Below, piece after piece: positions 52,183 through 63,869 of a stretch of DNA of 64,000 nt. The notes beneath the pieces were generated by a model that was not told the DNA's origin, searched no databases, and saw nothing but the letters and a program-made list of their open reading frames with translations. Position 1 is the stretch's first letter; every line of letters begins with the position of its first letter. The position numbers were made by a program, and so were the translations under genes. Source of the stretch: Orthonyx spaldingii (Eukaryota > Chordata > Aves > Passeriformes > Orthonychidae); assembly GCA_013397795.1 (NCBI GenBank), contig VZTJ01005309.1, positions 556,449-620,448 of the forward strand. The letters are read 5' to 3'.

Positions 52183-52268
52183 ATGCAGGAGCAGAGGGTG
52201 GAGAAGTGCCATCATCCAAAGCCTTGCTGGAAAGTCAAGAGGCGGAAGGAAAACGCAATGATTCCTAA
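52183..52268 (+). CDS. PKIB: PKIB coding exon 2: C-terminal residues 50-77 and stop
   Basis: This exon completes the PKIB reading frame. The acceptor is ttctgtctctgtttag|AT, with a clear pyrimidine tract. The final G of exon 1 joins AT to make GAT (Asp50), and the frame then runs to TAA at 52266-52268. The total is 77 residues, close to the usual 70-78 for PKI proteins. The tail is rich in Gly, Glu, Ser and Ala and ends KRNDS. PKI C-termini are hydrophilic, disordered and poorly conserved, so this part supports the gene model through splice phase and length rather than through a motif. An intron placed just after the export signal is what I recall for PKI genes. No frameshift or premature stop is seen, so the gene looks intact. 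Confidence 0.9.
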
Positions 52269-52645
52269 CACCTAAGGACTTCTGGGTTAATGAATCCCAT
52301 CAACAGACTTCCCATTTCCCTGTGTCACCCCTTCTGAAGTGTGGTAGGAACTTTAGCAGCACAGACATGACTTTGCAAGACACTTGTAACCTAGATGATT
52401 ATGTGGATGGCATACAGTTCTTTCTACTGTCATTCTTCAAAACCAATGTTCTACATATCCAAACAGGAAGAAAACTAAAGAATGTATCTCTTGTTTTTGG
52501 TTTTCTCTCTTGTTTTGGTTATAGTATTCATTTATAGTATTCATCTACATTAAGCTTCTTTGACAGTCCCAATTAATATACCTAGCAGATATACCAGGAA
52601 CTAATCATTGTTTCAGAATAAAAATCCTGTTTCTTAATTTCCCAA
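52269..52645 (+). promoter_or_regulatory. PKIB: PKIB 3' UTR
   Basis: This is the probable 3' untranslated region from the stop codon to just past the first polyadenylation hexamer. The cleavage point is inferred to lie 15-25 bases after AATAAA at 52617, with a GT-rich stretch (gggtgtattc) near 52671. A short direct repeat (tatagtattcat) occurs near 52520-52545. A longer form could end at the hexamers near 52789 and 52802. Confidence 0.55.
52617..52622 (+). promoter_or_regulatory. Polyadenylation signal AATAAA, candidate for PKIB
   Basis: This is the first canonical AATAAA after the PKIB stop codon, 348 bases downstream. Further hexamers at 52789-52794 and 52802-52807 could serve as distal sites. 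Confidence 0.55.
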
Positions 52646-52649
52646 ACCA

Positions 52650-55600
52650 GCTTCTTTCTCTCTGGCACAGGGGTGTATTCAATCCCTGCAACGTAGTATT
52701 AAGTATATATTAGATTACAGATATTATCTGTAATTTATCTCCTGAGATTTTTGTTCTCATTAGACATATGTAGATGGGTGTGAGAAAAAATAAATACATA
52801 AAATAAAATTTTCTCCTACTCCTGTCGCCAGAAGATTTTATAAACTACTTAAACATCAGTGTTTGTTTTCAGACTCTCCTTACCTCTATTTGATTATGGA
52901 AGATTATCTCAGTTCTGCCACTCTTAGCAGTCTTGCCACTTTGGTCATTCGTTTCATGCTGAATATTGTAGCTGTTCATGTGTATCTAAAGTAAAGTAGC
53001 CATGTTTGTATATGATGAAAATTGTTTAATCTCACTGTGGAAATTAAATATCTATCATCTTTTCTGTCTTCAGTTGATTTCTTGATGTTTCTTCTGTAAG
53101 ACAATATTTAAAGCCCAATAATACCTATTTCTTTTATTTCATCTGGGTTTTGTTTTGTTGTTTGCTGACAGCGAAAATGTTTCAATCATTGTGATTTTTA
53201 CAAAGATTTTAGGCAAAGGATTTTCTCTACTGAAGGGACTTGTTTTGCTTTGGAGATCATGCTCCCGAAAATACTTGGCATTCATTTCCTTATTATAGGA
53301 GACCTAAGATTCAGGTACAGACATGAATCTTCACAATTTCTGGGGCAGCAGCCACTTGCGCACATCGTGAAAACAGAGGAAGCATCTCTGATGGGTACAT
53401 CCCACATTTGACTGGTATTCCATCTATAAAATAGGTGTGTAATCTAAACCTGGCAGAGAGCTTGTAAGAGCTCAAGAGAGCTTGTAAGGCACAACTTCCA
53501 TTCCTACTGTGCATTTACTCACACCCTGCCTTTTGGAGACCATTCAATGAAGGATCCAGTTTAATTCAACTGAACTGACAGTTCCCTCCTCTTAAACCTG
53601 GTTTCATTTAACAAGAGCAACATCCCAATTTTTTTTTCAGATGTGGAAAGGTAAAATAACTTACTTCACTGGATCAAAACAGGTGGCTTAAGAAAGTCTG
53701 AGAGACTGAACTAGCTGATACTGGAGGACCAGAGGTGAAAACCACAGTGGAAAGGGATTAGGAGGTAACTCTATTTGTGGTACACACTCTTGCTCTGGGT
53801 TGTAGTCCCATTCTCCTATACCAGGCTCCTTTATAGCATCACAGTACATAAAATTGGTAAATTAGAGGAAGCTGTGGTGATCCCATCAAAATCAAGTAGA
53901 TGAGTATTACTGAAACATAAGTCCTTATATGCTTCACACTTTTGGGTCATGGCCTATATTGAATTCTGAGCTTCTTTCACAGTTGCCGCACTGGATATAT
54001 TTAGATTCTTCTCTGATACAATACAGACACTGAAATTTGGGTTACAGGAATAGATACTTTCAGTACTTTGTTAGTCTAAGCTAGTTTGAAATTTTTTGCT
54101 ATCAAAACACCAATTATGAACCAGCTGAATTTAGCAAATTATTCATGTGATAAATTCTATATAAAAAGCCCAGTATATATCTGTATACATAAATGGTGTT
54201 AACTGCTCACAAATGTATAGTTTACAACTAGTCAAGAATGCTCAAGACCCTGGGGAATTTACTGTAAGCACTCTAGTATTTAGTTTGTACTTGAGCTGTT
54301 CAAACCTATTGTTGAAAATATGTTGCATAGAAAGAATTTTAACAGCAAATTGGAAAAAAATGCAGAACCAGTAAAAACGAAGATTTAAAATGCAATTTAA
54401 TTAAATACAGGATGAACATTTTTAAAAGATCTGTAAAATGTTATACGTGTATTATCTAGTTGCAGATTAACCAAGTTACAAACATGGAAAAGATTCTTTG
54501 CCATGCGCATGTACAGTTTTTGTCTAAACAATTATTAGTCTAGCCTGCATAAGAGAGCTCTTTTTTAATTAGTTGTAGCACTAGGAATACTTAGCTATGC
54601 CTAGATCTTACCAGATTTCTCCAGTTGTGAACCAGATGCATATTTCTGATCAGTATAAACTGACACACAAACTGACTGGTGTGGGAGACATTGTACTGTA
54701 TAAACTTTGGTCTTTGGAGCAGAATTTATTGGTTGTGCATTATTCTTGACTCAGGCAGATGGGAACTCACCCCTTTAGACCTATCTGGGGGGCTCTATGC
54801 TATGCTGTCCAGTAGTCTGGGGTTTGGTCAGAGTTACTGCCTTAAGCACAACTAAAGTTAAGGAAACCCTGGTTCATTTTCTTGTTAGTGTACTGAAGAC
54901 AGATAACAGTCCTACTAAACTTTGGCTGAGCCTGTAAAGAGCAAATGAGGTGCTTCTGAATATGTTTGCCACTGAGCCCGTTTATCCAGTTGCAACCATT
55001 ATCCAGGCTGTATCACCCTCCCAGTAGCTCAGCTAAGGGGTAACTGGCAACAGTGCATTCTCTTGGTTCACCCTGAATCAGCAGGGTATTTTAAAACATG
55101 CTTAACTTTAAATGCAGATGGGTTTCACAGGAGTCATAGAACTACTTAGGTGCCTAAAATTAGGTACATACTTAATTACCTTGATAAATGACAGCGGCAA
55201 ACATCTATTAAGGCTAATCTGGTATTATAATGCATTAATCCCAGTTTCCATTCCAGCAGGTGTGGTACAGGTAATAGCATCTTTTTCATCATCTTACAAC
55301 ACTATCCTGGACTTTCATAAAGCAAATAATTTCATTTTAGTACCAAGCAAAGAAGGAAACTTTGTTGTCTCTACATTTTAGAACATAATGAAGCAATTAT
55401 CCTTTGTTACCCACTCAGCATGCTAAAAAAGAAGGGCAGGAAATATCCTTGTAACTTTATTGTGCATATGTAAAACAATTTAGGTATTTTGAATATATAG
55501 AAATATTGCCTTGATATTTTCCAGATGTCATTGAGAAAATATAACTGCATTTGGTTACTTAAAAATTACGAAAGCGGTGGCTAGAAAAGGCTTAAACTGC

Positions 55601-56919
55601 ACTTTACCACTACTTCCACTTTACCTACTCCCATCAGTAGGCCAAATATCCTTTATGTATCATGCACATAAAGAGGAATACTTCAAGATTTAGCAAATTA
55701 GCATTAGTTCATATTCCTCTTTTCTGTCTGCTAGTGCCCTGTGTGTGACAAAGCCCATGAAACAGAATTGATCAAAGACTTCTGCTTGGATTTCTCCATC
55801 AATGTGTTCAGTGAGCACAAGCCCCAGATGGTGGTGAGTGTGGGTTCCCCCGGGTCCAGACAGCACAAACCTGTGGGGCTGAGCCCACTGGGGTCCCAGG
55901 GCACTTGCTCTGAAGTAGAAATAGCAAAGGCTTAAACTGTCCTGCCATCTAGTGGGATCCTCAGCCTGCCAGGTAGGCTGTGCAAGGCAGTGGAGAGAGA
56001 CAGGTTTAAGAGACCTGAAACCCAATTGCAAACTGGGCTGGTGAGAGGCAGAATGTCTCTAGCTGGTCCAACATGTTCACTTCAGGAGTTTCCTATGGGC
56101 CAAGAACCAAGCCTCTGTGTATACAGAAATCCATGTGATTGTAAACAGGAGGCATCTTGTGTTTCAACCCACAAACTCTTATTGTAAAACAGGTCTGGCT
56201 TGCAGCCCACCCTCCTTTAGGTGCCCACTCTGTGATTTGGGCTTGATGCAAATCCCGCCACAGATGACTGTTTTGATCTTTTTTAGCAATAATTGTGTTC
56301 CATCTTCTCAACCTGAAGTTGTTCTACTTTGGCTAGTAATTAGGAATGATTGCTGAGAGCTCTTACTTTACTGTCTTGGTTTATTTCCCTCTTCAGCCCA
56401 GTGGGGACCATTTCATATCTCAATGGCTGTAGGCAACAGGAAGCCTGAAGGCCATCACTTCACCTTGGCATGTGCCACGTACCAATGCCACATCTCTGGA
56501 TTTTAGTGCAAGATTTACTTTTGATGGAAAATGTTGTGGGGGTTTTTTGTTGTTGTCTGTGTGGTGTTTGGTTGGTTGGCAGGGTGGTGGTGGTGCCTGC
56601 GTGCTATGGGCTTTTCTGTGTTAAACATATATATAATAATTGCTTGCAATGTAAAAGGCCCTGATGTGAGGATTTGGATAATCCCTACCAGTGCTTTATT
56701 CCTGGGACTCTGCTGTGCAAGGATTGATGCTGTAAGTCCAGTGATTATCATACAATATATGGAAAAGATAATCTGTGAGAGACTGTGTAGGGCCTACTGT
56801 GTTTTTATTTCCAGACTCCTTGGGCATGTTTGGCAATGACACATCTGCAGAGTAAACATAAAAAGATGGAGCGTCTGAACTGCTGTTAATGCCCAGCAGT
56901 ACTCCAGAAGCAGTTTTCC
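52650..56919. other. Region between PKIB and the first CpG island; nothing called
   Basis: AT-rich sequence. A GC-richer stretch at about 55780-55920 carries a 64-codon plus frame and a 113-codon minus frame on the same bases; neither is recognisable. No FABP7 or SMPDL3A exon is visible. Confidence 0.6.
52714..52734. repeat. 9-bp inverted repeat downstream of PKIB
   Basis: The arm attacagat (52714-52722) and its exact reverse complement atctgtaat (52726-52734) are separated by three bases. It would lie in the transcript only if a distal polyadenylation site near 52789 or 52802 is used. Confidence 0.7.
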
Positions 56920-57320
56920 AGTAACGCACCGGGTTTCCTAAGGCTGCAGGAGCACCTTTTCCCGAGGGATGGACTCCGCAGCCCTCAGGCGGCACCTCCC
57001 GCTCGGCGGACACGAGATGGCGCCCAAGCCCGCGAGCCGGGCGCTCGCCCGCTTCACAACCTCGCCCCTGCCCGCCCCCCGGCTCCCGGCTCCCCGGGCA
57101 CGGCGGAGTCCGGGTCTCCTTCGGGATGGTCGCTGACGTGAGGAAGAGCGGGGACTGTGGCAGCGCCGCGGGGCGGAGAACGGCGCTCGCCACGGGCGCC
57201 GGGCGGTGGCGGCAGAGGGCGCCCTTGCCCTGGCGCGGCCTCGGCTCCAGCGGCCGCCGCGGCGGCTCACCCCACACGGGCGCTGGGCGCCACAGCTGCC
57301 GCGGCTTCCCGAGCAGGGGA
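56920..57320. promoter_or_regulatory. CpG island, probable promoter of an unassigned transcript
   Basis: About 400 bases are very GC-rich and dense in CG dinucleotides, standing out sharply from the AT-rich surroundings. They contain GC-box-like strings (GGGGCGGAG near 57170) and a TGACG half-CRE at 57134-57138. Unmethylated islands like this usually mark promoters. Direction is not clear. On the plus strand a 55-codon frame runs from ATG 56969 to TGA 57134-57136, rich in Arg, Pro and Ala. On the minus strand a donor-like GGG|GTGAGC lies near 57270. Long frames across the island on both strands are expected from GC bias alone and are not called. The island lies about 4.3 kb downstream of the PKIB 3' UTR, so it is not PKIB's own upstream promoter. 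Confidence 0.75.
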
Positions 57321-59766
57321 AGCGGGCTCAACAATCCAAACCCATCCCGTGCCTTCCTTCCCTCTTGATTTGTCTGACTCCGTTCAAAGCTCACATTCGT
57401 GTCTACTCCTTTCCTTTATTCAGTGCTCACCCTTTGCTTCACTCACACGTCCTTAAGCCCAACAATTACCGTTGGTGCTTTCAACACTGCCTTTGTTATC
57501 TTGTGTTTAATATTACTGTATCGCTTATACCCCTTTAATTGCCTCCATAATCGCTAAAATTAGATGGTAGAAGGATAACTGATTGCTATTCCTCCCAGCA
57601 AGTACTGGGTAAATATTACTTTATCAGACGGACTCATGACAGACCCTTGAGCAAGGCCCAGAACAGCCCTTGTCTCGAACACGAAGAGAGGGAAAGCTTC
57701 TGTGGAAAACAAATAGCATGTAATTATGCAAGCAGAGGTGGTGTTGCAATCTAAAAAAGTGCTGAAATAAGTTTCTTCCGGGCATCTTCTTTCAGACAGC
57801 CTTTGACCTTTGCTTTTTGGGTTTTGTTTTTTTGTTTTTTTTTAGCATTGGCTGTTGTGACTCAAAACTTCTAGGTAAATTTATAAAGAATGAAATGAAA
57901 TGCTGGAATGCAAGAAGGAATATATTTAAGGGAGGGAAGACAAAGGACAATGAGATGGAGTTAAAAGCATGAAAGTTGCACCATATTTCCTCTCCACAGC
58001 CCTCTTTTATCAGAACAGCTGAGCCAGTCATGGTGCGATGAATTCAGCCTGCTCCTGCACCCTCCACTGGCTCTGGACTCTGGATGTTTTGAGCTCTGGG
58101 TAGAAAGTTTCAAAGGTCTGGAGGAAGATGATATTAGAAGCCTTGTTTAAATATTACAAGATTAGTTAATGATTTTGACCATAGAGGGTCTGGTTTATGT
58201 TTACTATTGCCACACTGAGGGGGAAATCTTTTGAAACATGTACACATGAATGTATAGAATTAAAGGAATAGTGGCTGAATCCATACTTCCCCACTGGCAC
58301 TTAGTGCAGTACAGTTCACAAAGTGAGTCCCATGATTATCCAGGCAGCGACTACATGCCTGTTTTCCTTTCTGTGTATATCTGTATCTTTTCCCATAATA
58401 GACTCTGGATTTGGCAAAGTACGAACCCACACTTAGCAAGTGGGATGTGTTTTTAAGTTTCCTGGTATAGACTTGTCCATTGTGACCATCTCGTGTGATT
58501 TCTTGCATAATCTAGGATATAGAACTTCTCTGAATTACGTCCTGCATCATGTCCAGTAACTGTGATTGTTAGCATAGTTTACAATTTGCAGGGATGAAAA
58601 GTCTTGTAAGGCAATTTGAAAGCTGGCCAAAGGGTTAAGTCTCCACACAGCTAATATGCACTTCATTTTTAATATAAATTTCTGTAGGTTTAACTTTCAG
58701 TGACTGGAGTTTTGTGTACCAGACTGAAGAGACCACTTTCTCTGGAATTTTCACCAAACATCCAGTATGACCAAAATTTTCCCCCAGCTTGTCTTGGTAC
58801 TAGTCCTTATTTAAAGCTAGTTATGAGCTATCTTAACCCTGCAATGCTTCAAGTTGCGCTAAAATTTTGTGTTCCAGGAAGTTTATGTATTTAGACTCTT
58901 GAAAAATCAGAAATTACTCAGTGATTGATCACAACCCAATATGTAAAGCGGGATATGGTTGCATTCTTGAATAAATCAAGTTAGTAATTCCAGCTAGGTC
59001 ACCCAGCATGAGGTTTCATTTCAAATGCCTGATCTGTGAAAGGCATTTGTCCATGGCAGGCCCATAAAATGATAAACTAATTAAATAATTTATCAAGTCT
59101 GTGGAATTCATCTATTTCTCCAGGTGCATTAACGTTGCTCTTTAGAACTTCTGAGGAAACAGCTTGCTCTGGGTGATAAATTCCGATTTAGAGGACACAA
59201 ACCCAGATGCTGCATCTGGGAGATCACATCTGGCTCCAGCAGGCTTTGACTGTGACCTGTCAGTCCACAGCTCAGTGGAACAGAGGAGGAGCTTAGGAAT
59301 ATCCAAATACAGGTAGTTAATAAGCTGAGTTTTAACTTTGCATCTATTTTCCAAATTCAGTAGTTGTTTTCTTAAATTTGAAATTCAGTCAAATAAACCT
59401 GATTTTACTTTTTACCTAAATCTCAGCTGGTACTGAGAGTGATTTCAGGATACTGAAAATGGAAGAATGGAAGAATGGTAGAAAATGGAATGCTTCGGTA
59501 TGGACAGACTGAATGAAGGTACACTGATCCATTCCAAAAAATTCTTAAATCCAGCCCCACAGATTGCACAGTTGTCTTTTGTTTTGCTGGAAGGATTTAC
59601 CTTGGGATTGCCTAGCTTGAGATTTATTATACTGAATTCCAAATAGTCACACTTATTATGTATTTGACAGCCTCCATGGCATACTCTAGGGCTACAGAAA
59701 GAGAATGTGGTATTTATGACATATGACAAGTTAAACTTGTACCTTTAACACTGTAAAATTTCTATT

Positions 59767-59781
59767 GATGATGATGATGAT
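59767..59781. repeat. (GAT)5 microsatellite
   Basis: Five GAT units in a row. Confidence 0.85.
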
Positions 59782-61499
59782 AAAAATCATTCCCTCCTTT
59801 GCTATAATACAGTGTCTTTGGACTTTAATACAGAGGGTTTTCTGTTCCACTAATATTGTTCGCTCTGAACACCAAATCTACACATCTCTCAGAATCAACT
59901 GCAACAAGTCAAATGCAAGTAATTTAATCTACTGAAACCTATTTTTCTGTTCCTCCTAATAAGAATTATTTTTATTTAGTATGTTCATAGTATTCATATG
60001 CCTTCTAAATTTCTCTGAGTCATTATTACCCCTGATATAGTCAGGTTGCTTATTGATATGACTTTGTTTCTTTCTTCCTTACATGTGCCCATGCTGAAAT
60101 AGTAAGTCTGGAAAGCTGATTTCTTGTATTGATTTTATAGTAACTAGACAGCTGTTGTAAGTGACACCTAATATCAGGCATTTCTGTTACATTTTAAAGG
60201 CTTTTAAATAGTTTTTTTCTGCTCTAAAATGCAAAAGAAAGCAAAGACAAATATTAAAATAACAAAGGCCTAATGGCACAAAATTAAAGTAACTGCATCT
60301 TCAGTAAATTGAACTGGGAGTCAAGAAGGTGGCTGGCTTTAATGCAGGCTAATTCTTTGAGGAGAATGTCTGACTTGAGTCATCTAAATGTAAATGATAC
60401 AGTAATATTAAACAAGACATAACAACCTCCCAAATGCCTTTTAGAAGCTGAGAACACCCTGGAGATATTTCATAGCATTTGCTTACTTTAAATCATTGTC
60501 GACCAGCTGTCCTCCCAGCTTAAACCAATCCGAATATATGTCTAATAGTTCATAATGAGGAATTAGTAGGTATTTACTTTGCAGGACTCCCCTAATCTCA
60601 TGTCACACCAATTTGTAACATAAGAGAGAATCTACAAGAATGAAATGCATGATCGCAGACCACTTCATTTTCACCAATTAGCAACCAACACTAGAATTAG
60701 ACCTTAACATGACTTGTGTCTAATATCAGCCTATCCTGGCATTATTTTGCTTGAGAGTTACAGTGGCGGGAAACCTGCTGAACATGTTCCTAAGTTTTGC
60801 CTAAGATATGTCATGCTTTTAGAAGGGATATGGTATAAACCTGGCTTCCCTGCTCCTGCCTGCATTACCTTGCACCTTGCCTATATCATCTGGTCCAAAG
60901 CTCCAGCAAAGCCCTTCCCATGGCATTTATGCAGCACAAAACTGGATTCGTACAGATGCTTTGTACCTGGGGCAATTCTGTGACCACTTGCTTGTGCAGC
61001 TGCATAATTGGGTGTCTTCTCCATGAGGCATTTATCTCTTGTTGAACCTGGGATCTCTGATGAGCTGTCCAGTGATAGAGTAAATCTAGATATTTTCTGT
61101 GACTCACCAACAGCACTGAGATGGTTTGTTTTTATTAGGGGGATCAGCAAATCTCTAAGCTAGAGGACATCTAAGATAATTTTAGTTAAGAACATTCTGC
61201 TGCCCTGTTTGACATTAGGTTTTTCTGCAGCACCAAAAAGCAAATCACACTCAGCCCTGAAGTAACATCATCCCATCTGGCACAACAGCTACTAAACTCT
61301 GTTCATTTCGGTATTACACTGAGATCAAAGCTGCACAGAGAGTCACAGCAGGGCTTCAAACCAGCTTAAAATTTGCTGAGAATACCCTAGCATGCTCTCC
61401 ATAAATGCAGGAAACTTTTTTCAGCTACACATTTTCAGTTTCCTTAATTCAAAAGTAGGCCCCTGTATGTTTCATAATGCTAAGAGTTTAAAGAAATGC

Positions 61500-61612
61500 T
61501 GGAGTGAGTTAGGACCCTGAATCATGTTAGCTTTCAATGGGATTCAGTGCCTAAAAGGCCTCTGAATGCCTACATGTGCTTTTGTACCATGAGGAGTTAG
61601 GCCCTGGTATCA
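61500..61612 (-). repeat. Possible decayed 'aggcaccta / cccattgaaag' repeat
   Basis: Read on the minus strand the segment gives 'gggcctaactcc...aggcattcagaggccttttaggcactgaatcccattgaaagct...cctaactcac'. This resembles the 'ttaggcacctaaatcccattgaaagtcaatggg' motif frequent in sauropsid interspersed repeats. The match is from memory and loose. Confidence 0.35.
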
Positions 61613-62982
61613 CTGCTGCCCTTTTTTGCACATATGGGTACAAGATGCTCTGTAGTTCCAGGACCTTCATTGCCAGAGATGTTTGAATAACGCAGTCATC
61701 ACTATATTATTTGAAGGTCTTACAACATAGTATCCCCTTAACATAGTATTCCTGGCTATTGTACCTGAATGTCTGAGGGCATGTGAAGCAGGGATATAAC
61801 AGGGGAAAAGGTAGCCAAAAGCAGGTTGTGTGTCCTGTATTTGAAGGCTGAAGGCTAGAGCAGTCTTACCAAATGGCCTTTGGAACCAAAGATTACTTGT
61901 TACATCTTGCCACAGAATGTTCATCTTTCAAGCAGACCTTGTACAGAGAATGCAAATGTGCCTACTTACACTGCTCAGCTGGTGTAAAGGGTTTAGTGTA
62001 AAGGAGAATGAATCCCTGGGTGTTCAGAATCTCCAGAGATACTATTTGTTACGGGAGTACACAGTCTGTTAAAACCATCCAACTGCTGGCAGCACAAAAG
62101 AAACTCCAAGCTGGTCTCTTGTGCAGCAACCTAAAATGCACACCAGGTCAGTGTATTTCACACTGTGGTCTCTGTTTCAGCCATTGCAAAGCATTTATGT
62201 AGATGGATGACTTGTACTAGTTTTGGATGTTAGCATGACTCTTGCATAAGGGTCCACAATCAAACACAGGGCATAAGATGCTGTGGCATTTTATGAGATT
62301 TTGAACTGTAGCTTGTCATCCCACAAAGGAGTCAATAATGTAACATTTCCTACTGTTGATTTACCCTGGTCCCAAATCATCACAAACACAGATAAAATAC
62401 AATGTGATGACTCTGGCAACTTATCCACTTAAGAAGGAATGTCAACATTTTAGCAGACCCTGTTTTATGTTTGAAGCATGGTGCAAAGTGTTAAAGAATG
62501 TATTTTTCTTAAGAAATTCTTAGGCGCTTCCTTCTCCTTAAGGGGGGGTCATCATACTTGTCTTAGCTAAATACATTGAGAAATCCTGGCAGAACAGAGC
62601 TGTCCCATCAGTGTAGGTATGACTGCTTAAATTATGAAGGATCCTGACCAAAGTGGCTGCCTCCCAAAGGCCAGGCTGCAGCACTGTCTGGAAGAAGGTG
62701 CAAGGTAGAAGTGTCCTTGACGAGTCCATCTACCAGTAGTGGCACTGAATCATTTTCAGGAGTTTTATATCATGAAGTCCATGAGGTTGGTTGTATACAG
62801 CAAGCCCCAGTGAGCACAGACAGCATGAGCTCTCCCAGACTCTGTGCAACCATCTGCACCAGAATAATAAAGAGGGGCTCCAGGGTTACTGCAAACAAAA
62901 TCTGTATGAGCAGACAACTTTGTCTGGGAGGGAGAGGGACACACTGCCATGAGGATATTGGTAAAATCATTTAGAATTTAAT

Positions 62983-63097
62983 ATCATAGAATCATAGAAT
63001 GATTTGGGTTGGAAGAGATCATCAAGTTCCAAGCCCTCCACCATGGTCAGGGACCCTTCCACTAGTCCAGGTTGCTCAAAGCCCCATCCAACCTGGC
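62983..63097 (-). mobile_element. Short CR1 LINE 3' tail, antisense
   Basis: It starts with the reversed terminal octamer in two copies (atcatagaatcatagaat), then gatttgggttggaagagatcatcaagttccaa, and ends at 'ccatccaacctggc'. Only about 115 bases remain, an extreme 5' truncation. It lies about 0.8 kb before the CpG island at the window end. Confidence 0.9.
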
Positions 63098-63531
63098 ATG
63101 CTTAAATTAAAATCACATCAGAAACATCATTTGCCCTACACCCAAAGAATGTGCCATACTACAAGAGCCTGAAAGAAATGCAAATGATGGTCAAAAACGA
63201 ATTAAAAAATATTAGAAAAATAATGTGTTCGTAATTATTTATATTTTGTATGGCTGAATTAGGTATAAAATTGTTGAAGTTTTGTTGTCACATTGTAAAT
63301 CACATAAATTCTCTTTTGCTTAGTTCCTGAGTTTTGTTGCAAGAGCTGAAGTGCTAGAGTCACTATTCTGGAATCCATCCAAGCCATAGGTCAGGAAAAG
63401 CTGACACCGTAGCATGTCCCACAGAGACAGGCTGCTTTTTGAAAAGTACTCAAAATGAGACAAGATGACCACCTAATGCCTTCAACAAATTTTAGAGAAC
63501 AACTAGAAGGAAGACATTCCCTCTCTTGAAG

Positions 63532-63646
63532 GGAAAAACAAAACAAAAGAAAACAAAACAAAACAAAAACCAACAAAAACCAAAAGAAAACAAAAAAGAA
63601 ACAGTTGTAAGCTCTTTTCGGTTTTTTTTTTTTGGTTTTTTTTTCC
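63532..63646. repeat. A-rich and T-rich tracts facing each other
   Basis: An A-rich tract with scattered C and G (63532-63601, aaaacaaaac / aaaaaccaac type) is followed 15 bases later by runs of T broken by GG (63616-63646). The two could pair imperfectly (aaaaacc with ggttttt). This inflates a 154-codon minus frame over 63391-63855, which I do not consider a gene. Confidence 0.75.
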
Positions 63647-63869
63647 ATGCTTAGCTCCCAAATGCTGACAGTTGTGGAGCCAAGATGCTGTTTCAAGCCA
63701 GCAACAGCAAATACCAATTCAGACAGTATCCATATAGATGCCATTGTGGGTAAAGGGATCTGCACTTGTCCAGCACCAAAACGGGCTTGAACATCTTCAT
63801 GGGAAAACTTTTGGAGTTGGCGTTCTGCAGTAGCGTTACGATCCTGTGTTTTCACTCAGTAGTCTTTCA

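Larger units (their letters stand above)
57321..62982. other. Region between the CpG islands; nothing called
   Basis: AT-rich sequence. If the first island drives a plus-strand transcript, its second exon is not obvious here: no frame combines good splice sites with recognisable protein. It contains the GAT microsatellite and a possible old repeat near 61.5 kb. Confidence 0.6.

Noticed and set aside
55690..56031. Overlapping plus and minus frames of 64 and 113 codons
   Set aside because: A local GC-richer patch with open frames on both strands, no splice support and no recognisable domain.
56696..57394. 232-codon minus-strand frame and several 80-110 codon frames over the CpG island
   Set aside because: High GC content removes stop codons in all frames. 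The products are Arg/Pro/Ala-rich low-complexity text on both strands.
63391..63855. 154-codon minus-strand frame with a hydrophobic segment
   Set aside because: The 'membrane' part is the translation of the A-rich/T-rich tracts. The ends match nothing known.
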